Shown here piece after piece: positions 47,055-55,139 of a stretch of DNA of 64,000 bases. This DNA comes from Thalassovita mediterranea (lineage in GTDB: Bacteria > Pseudomonadota > Alphaproteobacteria > Rhodobacterales > Rhodobacteraceae). The position numbers and the translations under genes were made by a program. The DNA is taken from assembly GCF_001458435.1 (NCBI RefSeq), contig NZ_CYSF01000012.1, forward strand, positions 62,001 to 126,000, written 5' to 3'. The notes below the pieces were generated by a model. The model ran no database searches and was not told the origin of the DNA. It worked only from the letters and a program-made list of their open reading frames with translations. Position 1 is the stretch's first letter. Each line of letters opens with the position of its first letter.

Positions 47055-47798
47055 ATGAGTATCGCCACTTTTGTTGTCAACTTAGACGCAGATACGGAGC
47101 GGCTAGGTGAAACGCGTCGGCAGCTGCAAGCAGCAGGTGTTGAATTTACCCGTATAGCTGCGGTGAACGGAAAGCAGGTTGAAAAAACCTGTGCGCAACC
47201 AGCGTTGGAGCAAGCCGGGCGCCAATTGACATGTGGCGAAGTCGGCTGTTTCCTAAGCCATCGGTTGGCGGCACAAGCGTTTCTCGATAGCGATGCAGAA
47301 ATTGGTCTCGTCCTCGAAGATGATCTTGCGGTGCAGCCACATGCCAAGGCGACGCTAGATGCGCTTGCTCGGGATTGGCGTCGCCAATCGATTTGGGATA
47401 TCGCCAATCTGGCCCGCCCTGCGAAACACCGGTTCACGCAGCTGCCTGCGTCACAATGGACTGGGCCCAAGCCGATTTTCCGGGCGCATTACATGCCAGT
47501 CACAACGGCTGCAATTGCCTGGACCCGTGGCGGGGCGACGGAGTTTCTGCTGCGAACCCAGACGTTTGGTTTGCCTGTCGATGTTTTTATTCAGCGGTGG
47601 GTCGCGGAAACCAATCGCGGACTGGCGATGCTAGAGCCGCCGTTTGCCAGCCGCGATGACGATAGTACGATTGGGTACGACGGGCGTCGTCGTCAACCGC
47701 CGTTCAGTCGGGCAAGCCGTCAGCGCTTCAAGCGGCTGTTGAGAAATCATGCTGCTGCAGCACGTAATGAGAAAGAAACAAGGAAGCGGGCCAAATGA
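47055..47798 (+). CDS. Glycosyltransferase family 25 protein (second copy)
   Basis: 247 residues. MSIATFVVNLDADTER, then LTCGEVGCFLSHRLAAQAFL and VLEDDLAV match the GT25 core with the metal-binding Asp pair. The C-terminus is basic and lysine/arginine-rich. It is distinct in sequence from the first GT25 gene, so the two may add different sugars. The stop overlaps the next gene by four bases (ATGA). Lower GC than the core genes. Confidence 0.85.
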   Translation: MSIATFVVNLDADTERLGETRRQLQAAGVEFTRIAAVNGKQVEKTCAQPALEQAGRQLTCGEVGCFLSHRLAAQAFLDSDAEIGLVLEDDLAVQPHAKATLDALARDWRRQSIWDIANLARPAKHRFTQLPASQWTGPKPIFRAHYMPVTTAAIAWTRGGATEFLLRTQTFGLPVDVFIQRWVAETNRGLAMLEPPFASRDDDSTIGYDGRRRQPPFSRASRQRFKRLLRNHAAAARNEKETRKRAK

Positions 47799-48589
47799 GC
47801 GCAGCACATCGTCCCGAATTTGATCAGCTTGCCGCGCATATCAGGTCTGTGCTGAATGGCCGACCTGCTTTGTTTGTAATCAACCCAGGGAATTGGGGCG
47901 ATAGTCTGATCAGGGAAGGTGCCGAGGCGTTCTTGCGCCACTATGGCATCCCGTATGTTGGCATCCGGTTCAAAGACCTGATCAAGAAGCGGTTGACCCT
48001 AATCGAAGCAAAAGCGCGCACGTTCCACGACGATCCGGTTTTGATCTTTAACGGGAACGGTGCTTTTTGCCCACACTATCAAACCCTTGGCCGTGTGGCG
48101 GAGCTGTCGCAAGAATTTAAAACCAGTATTATTTTGCCATCGACCTACGCTGTTGATGTACCTGCGGGGACTTTCGCGCCTGATACGCATCTCTTTGTGC
48201 GGGATCGTTTCCAAAGCCAGGATCGTTTGCCAGATGTACCGTTTTGTCACGATATGGCGTTTTTCCTGGAGCTGTCAGATGAGCCCGCCACGCATAATCT
48301 GGGGCTGCTTTTTCGTGAAGATGGTGAGGCACCTGAGGGTTTTGAATTGCCAGACGGCAATATCGATGTTTCCAAATTTGGTCGCGCGCATACGCCCATC
48401 GATGGCTTTGTGCGGCACATTGCGCAGTATGAACGGATTGAAACAAATCGGCTGCATGTCGGTATTGCAGCCGCGCTGTTGAAGCGAGAGGTGCAAATCT
48501 CGTCCAACGACTACTTTAAGATTGGCGCGATCTTCGACAGCTCAATACGGGATTATTTCCCCAATGCGCAGTTTGTCGAACGGGCATAA
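47795..48589 (+). CDS. Polysaccharide pyruvyl transferase family protein
   Basis: 264 residues. The N-terminus NPGNWGDSLIREGAEAFLRH and the ETNRLHVGIAAALL near 215 are the pyruvyl transferase family motifs (GNxGD at the front, HxGI at the back). Members move pyruvate from phosphoenolpyruvate onto sugars in surface polysaccharides. Translationally coupled to the preceding GT25. Together these suggest a small surface glycan cassette. Confidence 0.83.
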   Translation: MSAAHRPEFDQLAAHIRSVLNGRPALFVINPGNWGDSLIREGAEAFLRHYGIPYVGIRFKDLIKKRLTLIEAKARTFHDDPVLIFNGNGAFCPHYQTLGRVAELSQEFKTSIILPSTYAVDVPAGTFAPDTHLFVRDRFQSQDRLPDVPFCHDMAFFLELSDEPATHNLGLLFREDGEAPEGFELPDGNIDVSKFGRAHTPIDGFVRHIAQYERIETNRLHVGIAAALLKREVQISSNDYFKIGAIFDSSIRDYFPNAQFVERA

Positions 48590-48597
48590 AAACGCAT

Positions 48598-48628
48598 GGA
48601 TCCGGGGCAACGCGCACCCCGGATCCAC
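48598..48628. terminator. Bidirectional hairpin terminator
   Basis: Eleven-base-pair stem TGGATCCGGGG/CCCCGGATCCA. On the minus strand a T-run (TGCGTTTTTA) follows it, so it most clearly terminates the peroxiredoxin gene. Confidence 0.8.
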
Positions 48629-48637
48629 AATCATCTA

Positions 48638-49291
48638 TTACTCAGGGTTTTTGGCAAACCGCAGGTAGGGCAGCTTTTTGTCCAGCGCGCCGTATTTTTC
48701 TTCGGCTGCAGCGTCGTCCAGCGCCAGCGCAACGATCACGTCCTGACCGGTTTCCCAGTTGGCAGGGGTTGCCAGCGGCTGACCAAAGGTGCGCTGCAAA
48801 CCATCCAGTGCGCGCAGCACCTCAGCAAAGTTGCGGCCAACCGACATCGGATAGGTCATGGTCAGCTGCAGCTTTTTGTCCGGGGAGATGATGAAGACAG
48901 AACGCACAGTGGCGCTGTCGGCAGGGGTGCGACCGTCGGGCATGTAGGCGTCGGCAGGCAGCATGTCGAAGAGTTTCGATACATTCAGGCCTTCGTCCGC
49001 GATGATCGGGAACCCAGCAGGTGCGCCGGCAAAGCTTTCGATGTCGCCCTTCCAGCCTTTGTGCTCTTCTACGCCGTCAACGGATACGCCAATCACCTTG
49101 GTGTTGCGCTTGGCCCATTCATCAGCCAGTTGCGCGACGGCACCGAACTCGGTGGTGCAGACGGGGGTGAAATCTTTGGGGTGGGAAAACAGGATCGCCC
49201 AGCTGTCGCCGATCCAGTCATGGAACGAAATGGTTCCCTGATCTGTTTCCGCAGTGAAGTTTGGCACGATGTCATTGATGCGCAGGCCCAT
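48638..49291 (-). CDS. 1-Cys peroxiredoxin (Prx6 type)
   Basis: 217 residues. The peroxidatic Cys45 lies in FTPVCTTEFG, and the Prx6-type C-terminal extension (PLATPANWETGQDV) is present; the C-terminal half has no further cysteine, so it is a 1-Cys enzyme. It reduces peroxides with an external thiol donor. The gene faces away from the aldehyde dehydrogenase gene across 292 bases containing a perfect 16-base palindrome. Confidence 0.93.
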   Translation of the reverse strand: MGLRINDIVPNFTAETDQGTISFHDWIGDSWAILFSHPKDFTPVCTTEFGAVAQLADEWAKRNTKVIGVSVDGVEEHKGWKGDIESFAGAPAGFPIIADEGLNVSKLFDMLPADAYMPDGRTPADSATVRSVFIISPDKKLQLTMTYPMSVGRNFAEVLRALDGLQRTFGQPLATPANWETGQDVIVALALDDAAAEEKYGALDKKLPYLRFAKNPE

Positions 49292-49427
49292 ATCGGTGTC
49301 CTTTCAGGTCAATTTTCCGGGTTGCGTGGCACAGAAGAGTCCTGCCGTCACGCGTCCTGTCGCTATCTTCCCCAGTCGCCGCGTTGGCGCAACCGTGAAA
49401 ATTCGGTATGCGACTATTGATCTTTTG

Positions 49428-49443
49428 ATAATTTGATCAAATT
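49428..49443. promoter_or_regulatory. Perfect 16-base palindrome in peroxiredoxin-ALDH intergenic region
   Basis: TAATTTGATCAAATTA reads identically on both strands. Two further partial TTGAT copies precede it (49416-49428). It lies 137 bases from the peroxiredoxin start and 141 bases from the aldehyde dehydrogenase start, a position for a divergent-promoter operator. No regulator gene is adjacent. Confidence 0.5.
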
Positions 49444-49583
49444 ACTGTGGTGGCGCTCACACACGGGCTTGCACGTCCTGAAATCCCCTGACACAGTGCC
49501 GGCGAGTCTGACGGAATTACGTGTTTCGGTGTGATCTGTCAGCGAGAATAACCAACGCTTTAGCGTCTCACGGAGGTCATCTT

Positions 49584-51023
49584 ATGATCGAGAAACGTCA
49601 GTTCTATATCAACGGCGCCTGGGTGGACCCGATCGAGGGCACAGATCGTCATGTTATTGATCCGTCCACCGAAGAAGCCTGTGCTGTCATTTCGATGGGT
49701 GGTGCGGCAGATGTGGACGCCGCAGTTGCCGCGGCCAAGGCGGCTTTTCCGGCGTGGATGAGCACCCCGGTTGAGGATCGAATCGCTCTTGTCGAGAAAT
49801 TCGTCGAGATTTACCAGCGCCGCAACGACGAGCTGGGTGCAGCCATTTCCATGGAAATGGGCGCCCCGATTGATATGGCCAAAGCGTCGCAAGCGGCAGC
49901 TGGGTCCTACCACGCGGTGAACTTCCTCAAGGCGGCCAAAAACTTTGATTTCTTCAAACCGCTGGGCGATCACGCACCGAACGACCGCATCGCGATGGAA
50001 GCGGTTGGCGTTTGCGCGCTGATCACCCCGTGGAACTGGCCGATGAACCAAGTGGTGCTGAAAGTGATCGCCGCCGCGATCGCAGGCTGCACCATGGTTC
50101 TGAAACCGTCCGAGGAAAGCCCGCTGAACGCCATGCTGTTCGCTGAATTCATGGACGAGGCAGGCTTCCCCGCTGGTGTGTTCAACCTGGTGAACGGTGA
50201 CGGTGTTGGTGTTGGCACCGCACTGACCGGCCACAAAGACGTGGACATGGTGTCCTTCACCGGGTCCACCCGCGCTGGTATCGCCATTTCGCAGAACGCC
50301 GCGCTGACGCTGAAGCGCGTGCACTTGGAACTGGGCGGCAAAGGTGCAAACCTGTTGTTTGCGGACGCAGATGAGCAGGCGGTGAAGCGTAGCGTCCGTC
50401 GCATGATGGAAAACTCTGGCCAAAGCTGTAACGCCCCCAGCCGTATGATGGTGGAACGCAGCATCTACGACCGCGTTGTCGAAGAAGCGGCCGAGGTTGC
50501 GGCAAACACCAAAGTGGGCAGCGCCCACGAAAGCGGCCGCCACATCGGTCCGGTCGTGAACGAAGCACAGTGGACCAAGATCCAAGGTCTGATCCAGAAA
50601 GGCATCGACGAAGGTGCCCGCGTGGTTGCCGGTGGTCTGGGTCGCCCCGAAGGTCTGAACAAAGGCTACTACGTGCGCCCCACCGTGTTCGCGGATGTGA
50701 CCAACGACATGACCATCGCACAGGAAGAGATCTTTGGCCCCGTCATGGCGATCATTCCCTTCGACACCGAAGAGGGTGCCGTGGAAATGGCGAATGACAC
50801 CGTCTATGGCCTGACCAACTACATCCAGACGCAGGATGGCGAACGCGCAAACCGTATTTCCCGTCAGCTGCGGTCTGGCATGGTGGAAATTAACGGCAAC
50901 AGCCGTGGCGCAGGTGCGCCCTTTGGCGGGATGAAACAATCCGGCAACGGCCGCGAGGGTGGCACTTGGGGCATCGAGGACTTCCTCGAAGTGAAATCCA
51001 TCGCGGGCTGGACCGAGGCGTAA
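49584..51023 (+). CDS. Aldehyde dehydrogenase
   Basis: 479 residues, NAD(P)-dependent ALDH fold. Conserved blocks are PWNWPMNQ, FTGSTRAGIAI, the general base LELGGKG, and the nucleophile Cys282 in NSGQSCNAPSR. FGPV and GMKQSGNGREGG follow. Start codon ATG at 49584 has GGAGGT upstream. Substrate is not predictable. A strong terminator lies 25 bases downstream. Confidence 0.95.
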   Translation: MIEKRQFYINGAWVDPIEGTDRHVIDPSTEEACAVISMGGAADVDAAVAAAKAAFPAWMSTPVEDRIALVEKFVEIYQRRNDELGAAISMEMGAPIDMAKASQAAAGSYHAVNFLKAAKNFDFFKPLGDHAPNDRIAMEAVGVCALITPWNWPMNQVVLKVIAAAIAGCTMVLKPSEESPLNAMLFAEFMDEAGFPAGVFNLVNGDGVGVGTALTGHKDVDMVSFTGSTRAGIAISQNAALTLKRVHLELGGKGANLLFADADEQAVKRSVRRMMENSGQSCNAPSRMMVERSIYDRVVEEAAEVAANTKVGSAHESGRHIGPVVNEAQWTKIQGLIQKGIDEGARVVAGGLGRPEGLNKGYYVRPTVFADVTNDMTIAQEEIFGPVMAIIPFDTEEGAVEMANDTVYGLTNYIQTQDGERANRISRQLRSGMVEINGNSRGAGAPFGGMKQSGNGREGGTWGIEDFLEVKSIAGWTEA

Positions 51024-51047
51024 GCTTTAGGTCAATGAGATACAGGA

Positions 51048-51076
51048 AACCGGGGCGGAAACGTCCCGGTTTTTTG
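51048..51076 (+). terminator. Rho-independent terminator after aldehyde dehydrogenase
   Basis: Stem AACCGGG/CCCGGTT with a long loop GCGGAAACGT, followed by TTTT. Confidence 0.85.
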
Positions 51077-51116
51077 TTGGCAAGGGGCTTGAAAAGGACT
51101 ACGGGGTAACGAAATC

Positions 51117-51151
51117 TTCACTTTCTGCCGTAAACTACCTATATAATATAG
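51117..51151 (+). promoter_or_regulatory. Promoter and operator-like inverted repeat of the Panacea gene pair
   Basis: A perfect TATAAT -10 box at 51142-51147 is overlapped by the inverted repeat CTATAT-A-ATATAG (51139-51151), covering the box. A weak -35-like TTCACT lies at 51117-51122, though its 19-base spacing is long. An operator at the -10 fits autoregulation of a toxin-antitoxin type pair. Confidence 0.55.
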
Positions 51152-51172
51152 CGTTAGGAGAGCAGCACACCC

Positions 51173-51637
51173 ATGTATGACGCGAGGCAAATCGCAAACT
51201 GGTTTGTTGGCCGGTTCGCCCAAGAGGGTAAGAAAGCGTCGATTATGACGCTCCTCAAGCTTGTCTATATTGCGCATGGGTGGTTCTTAGAAACACGCCT
51301 GCGTCCAATGTTCCCGAACCAAATTCAGGCTTGGAAACATGGCCCCGTCATTCCCGATATCTATCGTGAGTTTCGATCGCAGGGCATTGATATAAAAAGT
51401 AAAATCCCCAATTTCGATGACTGTTCGATTGCAGATGAGGATGTGTGCCTCTTAGAGGATATTTTCCGCATCTACGGCTCTATGAGCCCGTTTGTGCTAT
51501 CAGACCTTACGCACATTCCGGGCGGGCCTTGGGACATCGCAACGAAGCGCGGTGGCAACTACGCTGAAATTACCAACGATCTCATCTTGGCTCATTACCA
51601 AGCGAAACGCTCTGCTGCTCAGAAGGCGTCAGCTTAA
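51173..51637 (+). CDS. Panacea domain (DUF4065) protein, probable antitoxin-like
   Basis: 154 residues. The Panacea fold is recognised from the N-terminal ANWFVGRFAQEGKKASIMTL, then LLKLVYIAHGWFL, the WKHGPVIPDIYREF motif and the C-terminal GGPWDIATKRGG. Panacea proteins act as hyperpromiscuous antitoxins of diverse toxins and, in Caulobacter SocA, as a ClpXP adaptor for SocB. The partner is normally adjacent. Here the next gene overlaps by one base (TAATG) and encodes a membrane protein. Upstream is an AGGAGAG site. Lower GC than the neighbours. Confidence 0.87.
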   Translation: MYDARQIANWFVGRFAQEGKKASIMTLLKLVYIAHGWFLETRLRPMFPNQIQAWKHGPVIPDIYREFRSQGIDIKSKIPNFDDCSIADEDVCLLEDIFRIYGSMSPFVLSDLTHIPGGPWDIATKRGGNYAEITNDLILAHYQAKRSAAQKASA

Positions 51638-52068
51638 TGGCAACCGACGATCGGATTCCCGATTATGACCCAGATACTGAACTATCTGATTTCCTGAACG
51701 ACGGATGGGATTATCGTTTCCAGAAAGCACAGTATGATAATCTTCTAGCGGAAACGGCCCTCGCAAAAGAGCAAAAGCGAGAAATCGGTCAGCGTATTTG
51801 GATACGTTGGCTGGCAGTTCTGCTTTCTACAGCCGTTATCGGAGCCATGTTCTGTGCATTTTACCACATCCTGCATCAGATTTTCGGGTTCCGTTACACG
51901 TTCATGCAGACAGGCGCCATGATTGCCCTTGTGGTGGCACCTGTCGTGTCCATCTCTGGTATAACCATCGCGCTGCTATTTGGGGTCTTTAGAGGATACA
52001 AAGATGCAGACGCTGCTGCCGCAAGTGCTGCAGTTGCAGCCTCCGTAACGGCAGCAAAAGGCAGCTAA
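51637..52068 (+). CDS. Two-TM membrane protein partner of Panacea gene, unknown
   Basis: 143 residues. An acidic N-terminal portion with a helical, charged stretch (about 28-53) precedes two hydrophobic segments (about 57-80 and 92-116) and an Ala-rich tail. No family is recognised and no catalytic motif is visible. Its start overlaps the Panacea stop, so the two proteins are coexpressed. By analogy with Panacea toxin-antitoxin pairs it could be a membrane-acting toxin, but the antitoxin-first order is uncommon for some pairs and it may instead be a sensor. Confidence 0.6.
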   Translation: MATDDRIPDYDPDTELSDFLNDGWDYRFQKAQYDNLLAETALAKEQKREIGQRIWIRWLAVLLSTAVIGAMFCAFYHILHQIFGFRYTFMQTGAMIALVVAPVVSISGITIALLFGVFRGYKDADAAAASAAVAASVTAAKGS

Positions 52069-52071
52069 TCA

Positions 52072-52722
52072 CTAAAACGGCGCCTTGGCCCTAAACGACA
52101 TGCCCTTCCCACTTTCGGGATGGTTCACCCGCAGTTCTTCGGAGTGCAACATCAGGCGGGGGTGATCGGCGGCCTCGCCCGTCGCGTAAAGCGGATCACC
52201 TAGGATCACATGCCCCAGCGCCAGCATGTGAACGCGCAACTGGTGACTGCGGCCCGTTTTCGGCGTCAGGCGCACGCGGGTTTCCGTGTCCGATGCTTTC
52301 AGCACCCGCCACAGCGTCACCGCCTCTTTGCCCGTTTCATGGCAGACCATCTGGCGCGGGCGATTGGGCCAGTCGACGATCAAGGGCAGGTCAACGGTGC
52401 CTGTCTTCTCCTCGATCCGGCCATGAACGCGGGCGATATAGCTTTTCTTCGTCGTGCGCTTTTCAAACTGCATCGACAGGTTGCGCTGCGCATGTGGGGT
52501 GAGGCCAAAGATCATCACGCCGGATGTGTCGCGGTCCAACCGATGCACCAGCAACGCCTGCGGGAACACCGCCTGCACGCGGGTCAGCAGGCAATCGGCC
52601 AGATGTTCACCGCGCCCCGGCACGGACAGCAGGCCAGAGGGTTTGTTGACCACCACGATCTCATGATCCTCATGCAGGATCTCCAGCGGGTCATTTGGCG
52701 GGGCGTAGGGTGTGATTTCCAT
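52072..52722 (-). CDS. RluA-family pseudouridine synthase
   Basis: 216 residues. The catalytic aspartate motif HRLDRDTSG has Asp63, and KKSYIARVHG and the LTPKTGRSHQLRVHM block are RluA-type. It turns uridines into pseudouridine in tRNA or 23S rRNA. The short length and lack of an S4 domain match RluA rather than RluC or RluD. It ends four bases from the two-TM protein gene, on the opposite strand. Confidence 0.92.
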   Translation of the reverse strand: MEITPYAPPNDPLEILHEDHEIVVVNKPSGLLSVPGRGEHLADCLLTRVQAVFPQALLVHRLDRDTSGVMIFGLTPHAQRNLSMQFEKRTTKKSYIARVHGRIEEKTGTVDLPLIVDWPNRPRQMVCHETGKEAVTLWRVLKASDTETRVRLTPKTGRSHQLRVHMLALGHVILGDPLYATGEAADHPRLMLHSEELRVNHPESGKGMSFRAKAPF

Positions 52723-52758
52723 AGCCCGCTGATACGACGGCGCGCAGGCGCAGGCAAG

Positions 52759-53661
52759 TTAGCCGCGTGATTTACGCAAGCTGCGCACCATCGGAACGGT
52801 ATAGACCACTAGCGCTGCCCAGATCAGCGGAAATGCGATCATTCGGGCCCGGTCAAAAGGTTCATCAAACAGGAAAACGGCCACAAGGAAGATCATCGTC
52901 GGGGCCACATATTGCAGGATACCGATGGTGGACAGCTTCAGCAGCTTTGCGCCGTTCGCATATAGCAACAGCGGCACTGCGGTAATGATCCCCAGCCCAA
53001 GCAACAAAGCGGTTGTGCTGAGGGATTCACCCAAATGCCCTTGCCCAGTCGCTGTCAGGTATCCCAGAAATCCCAGACCAAAGGGCAACAGGATCAGAAC
53101 CTCCAGCAGGAAGCCTTGGTTGGGGCCGATGGGCAGGGATTTCTTGAAGAAAGCGTAGAACCCCCAGCTGACGGTCAAACCTACTGCAGGCCAGGGCAGG
53201 GTGCCGGCGTCATACCACAGTACGCCAACCGCAGCGGCTGCCAGCAGGATCGCAACCCACTGCGCGCGGTTCAGCGTTTCACCCAGCAGAACGGCGCCAA
53301 TGGCGACGGAAAACAATGGGTTGATGTAGTAACCCAGCGCCGCATCCAATGCCCGATCTGCAGAGATGGCCCAGATGTAAATGCCCCAATTGGTCGAAAT
53401 CAGTATGGCCGTCACGCAGGCCATTGCGAGCATACGTGGGGTGCGCAGGGCGGTGATGAGATCCGCAGTGCGGCGCCGATAGAACAGCAAGGCGGCGGCA
53501 ACCGGCACGGCCCAGATCACGCGGTGCGCCACCACTTCGATCGCGGGGATATGGTCCACGGCCTTCATGTAGATTGGCAGAAAACCCCAGATGAAATAGG
53601 CGCCAAACGCATAGAGTAGCCCCTGCGGGGTATCGACGTTCTGTTGAGTGGGGTGTGCCAT
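52759..53661 (-). CDS. rarD: EamA-family transporter RarD
   Basis: 300 residues, ten predicted transmembrane helices arranged as two EamA halves. AYFIWGFLPIYMKAVDHIPAIEVVAHR at the start is the RarD signature, and GPNQGFLLEVL and LLLYANGAKLLKLSTIGILQYVAP mark the second half. RarD is linked to chloramphenicol sensitivity in Pseudomonas but its substrate is unknown. It is 36 bases upstream of the RluA-type gene on the same strand. Confidence 0.9.
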   Translation of the reverse strand: MAHPTQQNVDTPQGLLYAFGAYFIWGFLPIYMKAVDHIPAIEVVAHRVIWAVPVAAALLFYRRRTADLITALRTPRMLAMACVTAILISTNWGIYIWAISADRALDAALGYYINPLFSVAIGAVLLGETLNRAQWVAILLAAAAVGVLWYDAGTLPWPAVGLTVSWGFYAFFKKSLPIGPNQGFLLEVLILLPFGLGFLGYLTATGQGHLGESLSTTALLLGLGIITAVPLLLYANGAKLLKLSTIGILQYVAPTMIFLVAVFLFDEPFDRARMIAFPLIWAALVVYTVPMVRSLRKSRG

Positions 53662-53732
53662 GGGTGGTCCTTTGCGCGGGCATGCTGACGGTGTCAGGCT
53701 GCCTATCGGCCTATCCCGTGTCCCCCAAAAAG

Positions 53733-53758
53733 AAAAGACCGCATCACTGCGGTCTTTT
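53733..53758. terminator. Terminator after the hydroxylase gene, symmetrical
   Basis: Stem AAAAGACCGCA/TGCGGTCTTTT with a four-base loop, between two minus-strand genes. On the minus strand it ends the fatty acid hydroxylase-like transcript. Confidence 0.88.
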
Positions 53759-53769
53759 GCTGGATTTGA

Positions 53770-54489
53770 TCAGGCTTCGCGGCGCCGGGTTGGGTGGCCT
53801 TTGATGCCGAAGGCTTTGCGCGCGGTGACCAGCCTCAGGTCGTCGGGATCCATGCCCATAGACAAGATGGTTTTCCGGTCAAAACGTTCTTTGGCGGTTT
53901 CGCGGTCATACGTCGTGCCAAACAGACGATCGATCCATCCCATGCCGAAGCTGACGTGGAATGTGGCCTCATGGTCGTTGAAGTGGTGGCGGAGGTGGGT
54001 GCGGGTGATGCGTTCCCCGAACCAGCCCTTGGGCACGTTTAGATGGGCCAGCGTGTGGCAGTATTCATAGAAGGCAAAGGCCGTGACCGACCCTACAGTC
54101 AGCGCAATGAACGGGAACAGCAGCGCCATCTGCCAGCCAACAAAATACCACAGCACGACAAAATGCACTGCCAACGATTGCGCGGCAAATTTCACCGGAT
54201 ACCAGTGTTGGTCGCCAGTGAAAAACTCGGGGTCGTTGGGAAATTCGTGGTGGCCGATGTGACTGCGGTACAGTTCATTGAACGGGCTTTGGTCGGTCGG
54301 AGGTTCGCGGTGCAGCAGGAAGCGGTGCATCGCATATTCGACAAAGAACTGCATCAACGCGCCATAGACAATCGCCAGCAGGAACCACGGTGTCCAGAAC
54401 ACCACGGTCAGAATCAGGCCAACAATCCACAAAGGCAGCAGCCGGTGCAGCGTGCCCATATTCATCAGTACACGTAGGGTGGGTCCCAT
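53770..54489 (-). CDS. Fatty acid hydroxylase/sterol desaturase family protein
   Basis: 239 residues. The histidine clusters of di-iron membrane hydroxylases are present: HRFLLH (near residue 54), HIGHH, the HTLAH pair and LRHHFNDHEATFH. Several hydrophobic segments surround them. Substrate unknown; relatives hydroxylate lipids or carotenoids. The ATG at 54489 was chosen as it lies eight bases after AGGAGG; an ATG six bases upstream is too close. Confidence 0.88.
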   Translation of the reverse strand: MGPTLRVLMNMGTLHRLLPLWIVGLILTVVFWTPWFLLAIVYGALMQFFVEYAMHRFLLHREPPTDQSPFNELYRSHIGHHEFPNDPEFFTGDQHWYPVKFAAQSLAVHFVVLWYFVGWQMALLFPFIALTVGSVTAFAFYEYCHTLAHLNVPKGWFGERITRTHLRHHFNDHEATFHVSFGMGWIDRLFGTTYDRETAKERFDRKTILSMGMDPDDLRLVTARKAFGIKGHPTRRREA

Positions 54490-54550
54490 GATCATTCCTC
54501 CTCTGATCATCTTCCTGGGGCCCATTTTAGCACGGTTGTGCAAACTGTCA

Positions 54551-54585
54551 GTGGGGGACCCCACGTAAAGCTGACGTGAACGTCA
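54551..54585. promoter_or_regulatory. Two inverted repeats upstream of hydroxylase gene
   Basis: GTGGGG-GA-CCCCAC (54551-54564) and TGACGT-GA-ACGTCA (54572-54585) lie 62 to 96 bases before the hydroxylase start. The second has the ACGT-nn-ACGT-like spacing seen in MerR-family operators such as LiuR, an inference only. Confidence 0.4.
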
Positions 54586-54618
54586 ACGCGTAGCGCTTAG
54601 TGCTGTGAGCTGGGCAAT

Positions 54619-54652
54619 AAAAAACGCCCTCTCCGGCAGGAGAGGGCGTTTC
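54619..54652 (-). terminator. Rho-independent terminator of rpsO
   Basis: On the minus strand the stem AACGCCCTCTCC/GGAGAGGGCGTT with a four-base loop runs into six T's. It lies 23 bases past the rpsO stop. Confidence 0.92.
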
Positions 54653-54675
54653 TGGATCAGAAAGATCCGAAAACC

Positions 54676-54945
54676 TTAGCGACGCAGGCCCAGACGTTTG
54701 ATCAGGTCAGCGTAACGGGCTTCGTCTTTGCCTTTCAGGTAGTCCAGCAGCTTACGACGCTGTGCAACCATCATCAGCAGACCACGGCGGCCGTGGTTGT
54801 CTTTCTTGTGGGTTTTGAAGTGCTCGGTCAGGGTCGCGATGCGCGACGACAGGATAGCAACCTGTACTTCGGGCGAACCGGTGTCGCCTTCTTTGGTTGC
54901 GTATTCTTTCATGACGCGTGCTTTTTCTTCAGCAGTGATCGACAT
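54676..54945 (-). CDS. rpsO: 30S ribosomal protein S15
   Basis: 89 residues, the exact family length. [21 protein letters not shown] and the [19 protein letters not shown] block are S15 hallmarks. It binds 16S rRNA helix 22. Normally it lies just before pnp, but pnp is 9 kb away and inverted here. Codon use is that of a highly expressed gene. Confidence 0.98.
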   Translation of the reverse strand: MSITAEEKARVMKEYATKEGDTGSPEVQVAILSSRIATLTEHFKTHKKDNHGRRGLLMMVAQRRKLLDYLKGKDEARYADLIKRLGLRR

Positions 54946-55139
54946 CGGGGATCTCCTAAGTCTAAGGGTTCAGGGCACAAGCCGGGATGTCGTCCAGACA
55001 AGGTCCTATGGAGGAATCGCTAGGGTTAGGCCCAAGCGATGTGTGCTGTTACGGGAAAATTCCCCAAAAGGAAAGGGGAAAGACCTGCTGGCATTGGTGG
55101 TCGGGTCTGTGGCCGCCGGATGGCTCTAGGTGCCGCGCA

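Noticed and set aside
49560-50939. 459-codon open frame antisense to aldehyde dehydrogenase
   Set aside because: Same reason: shadow of a highly codon-biased gene.
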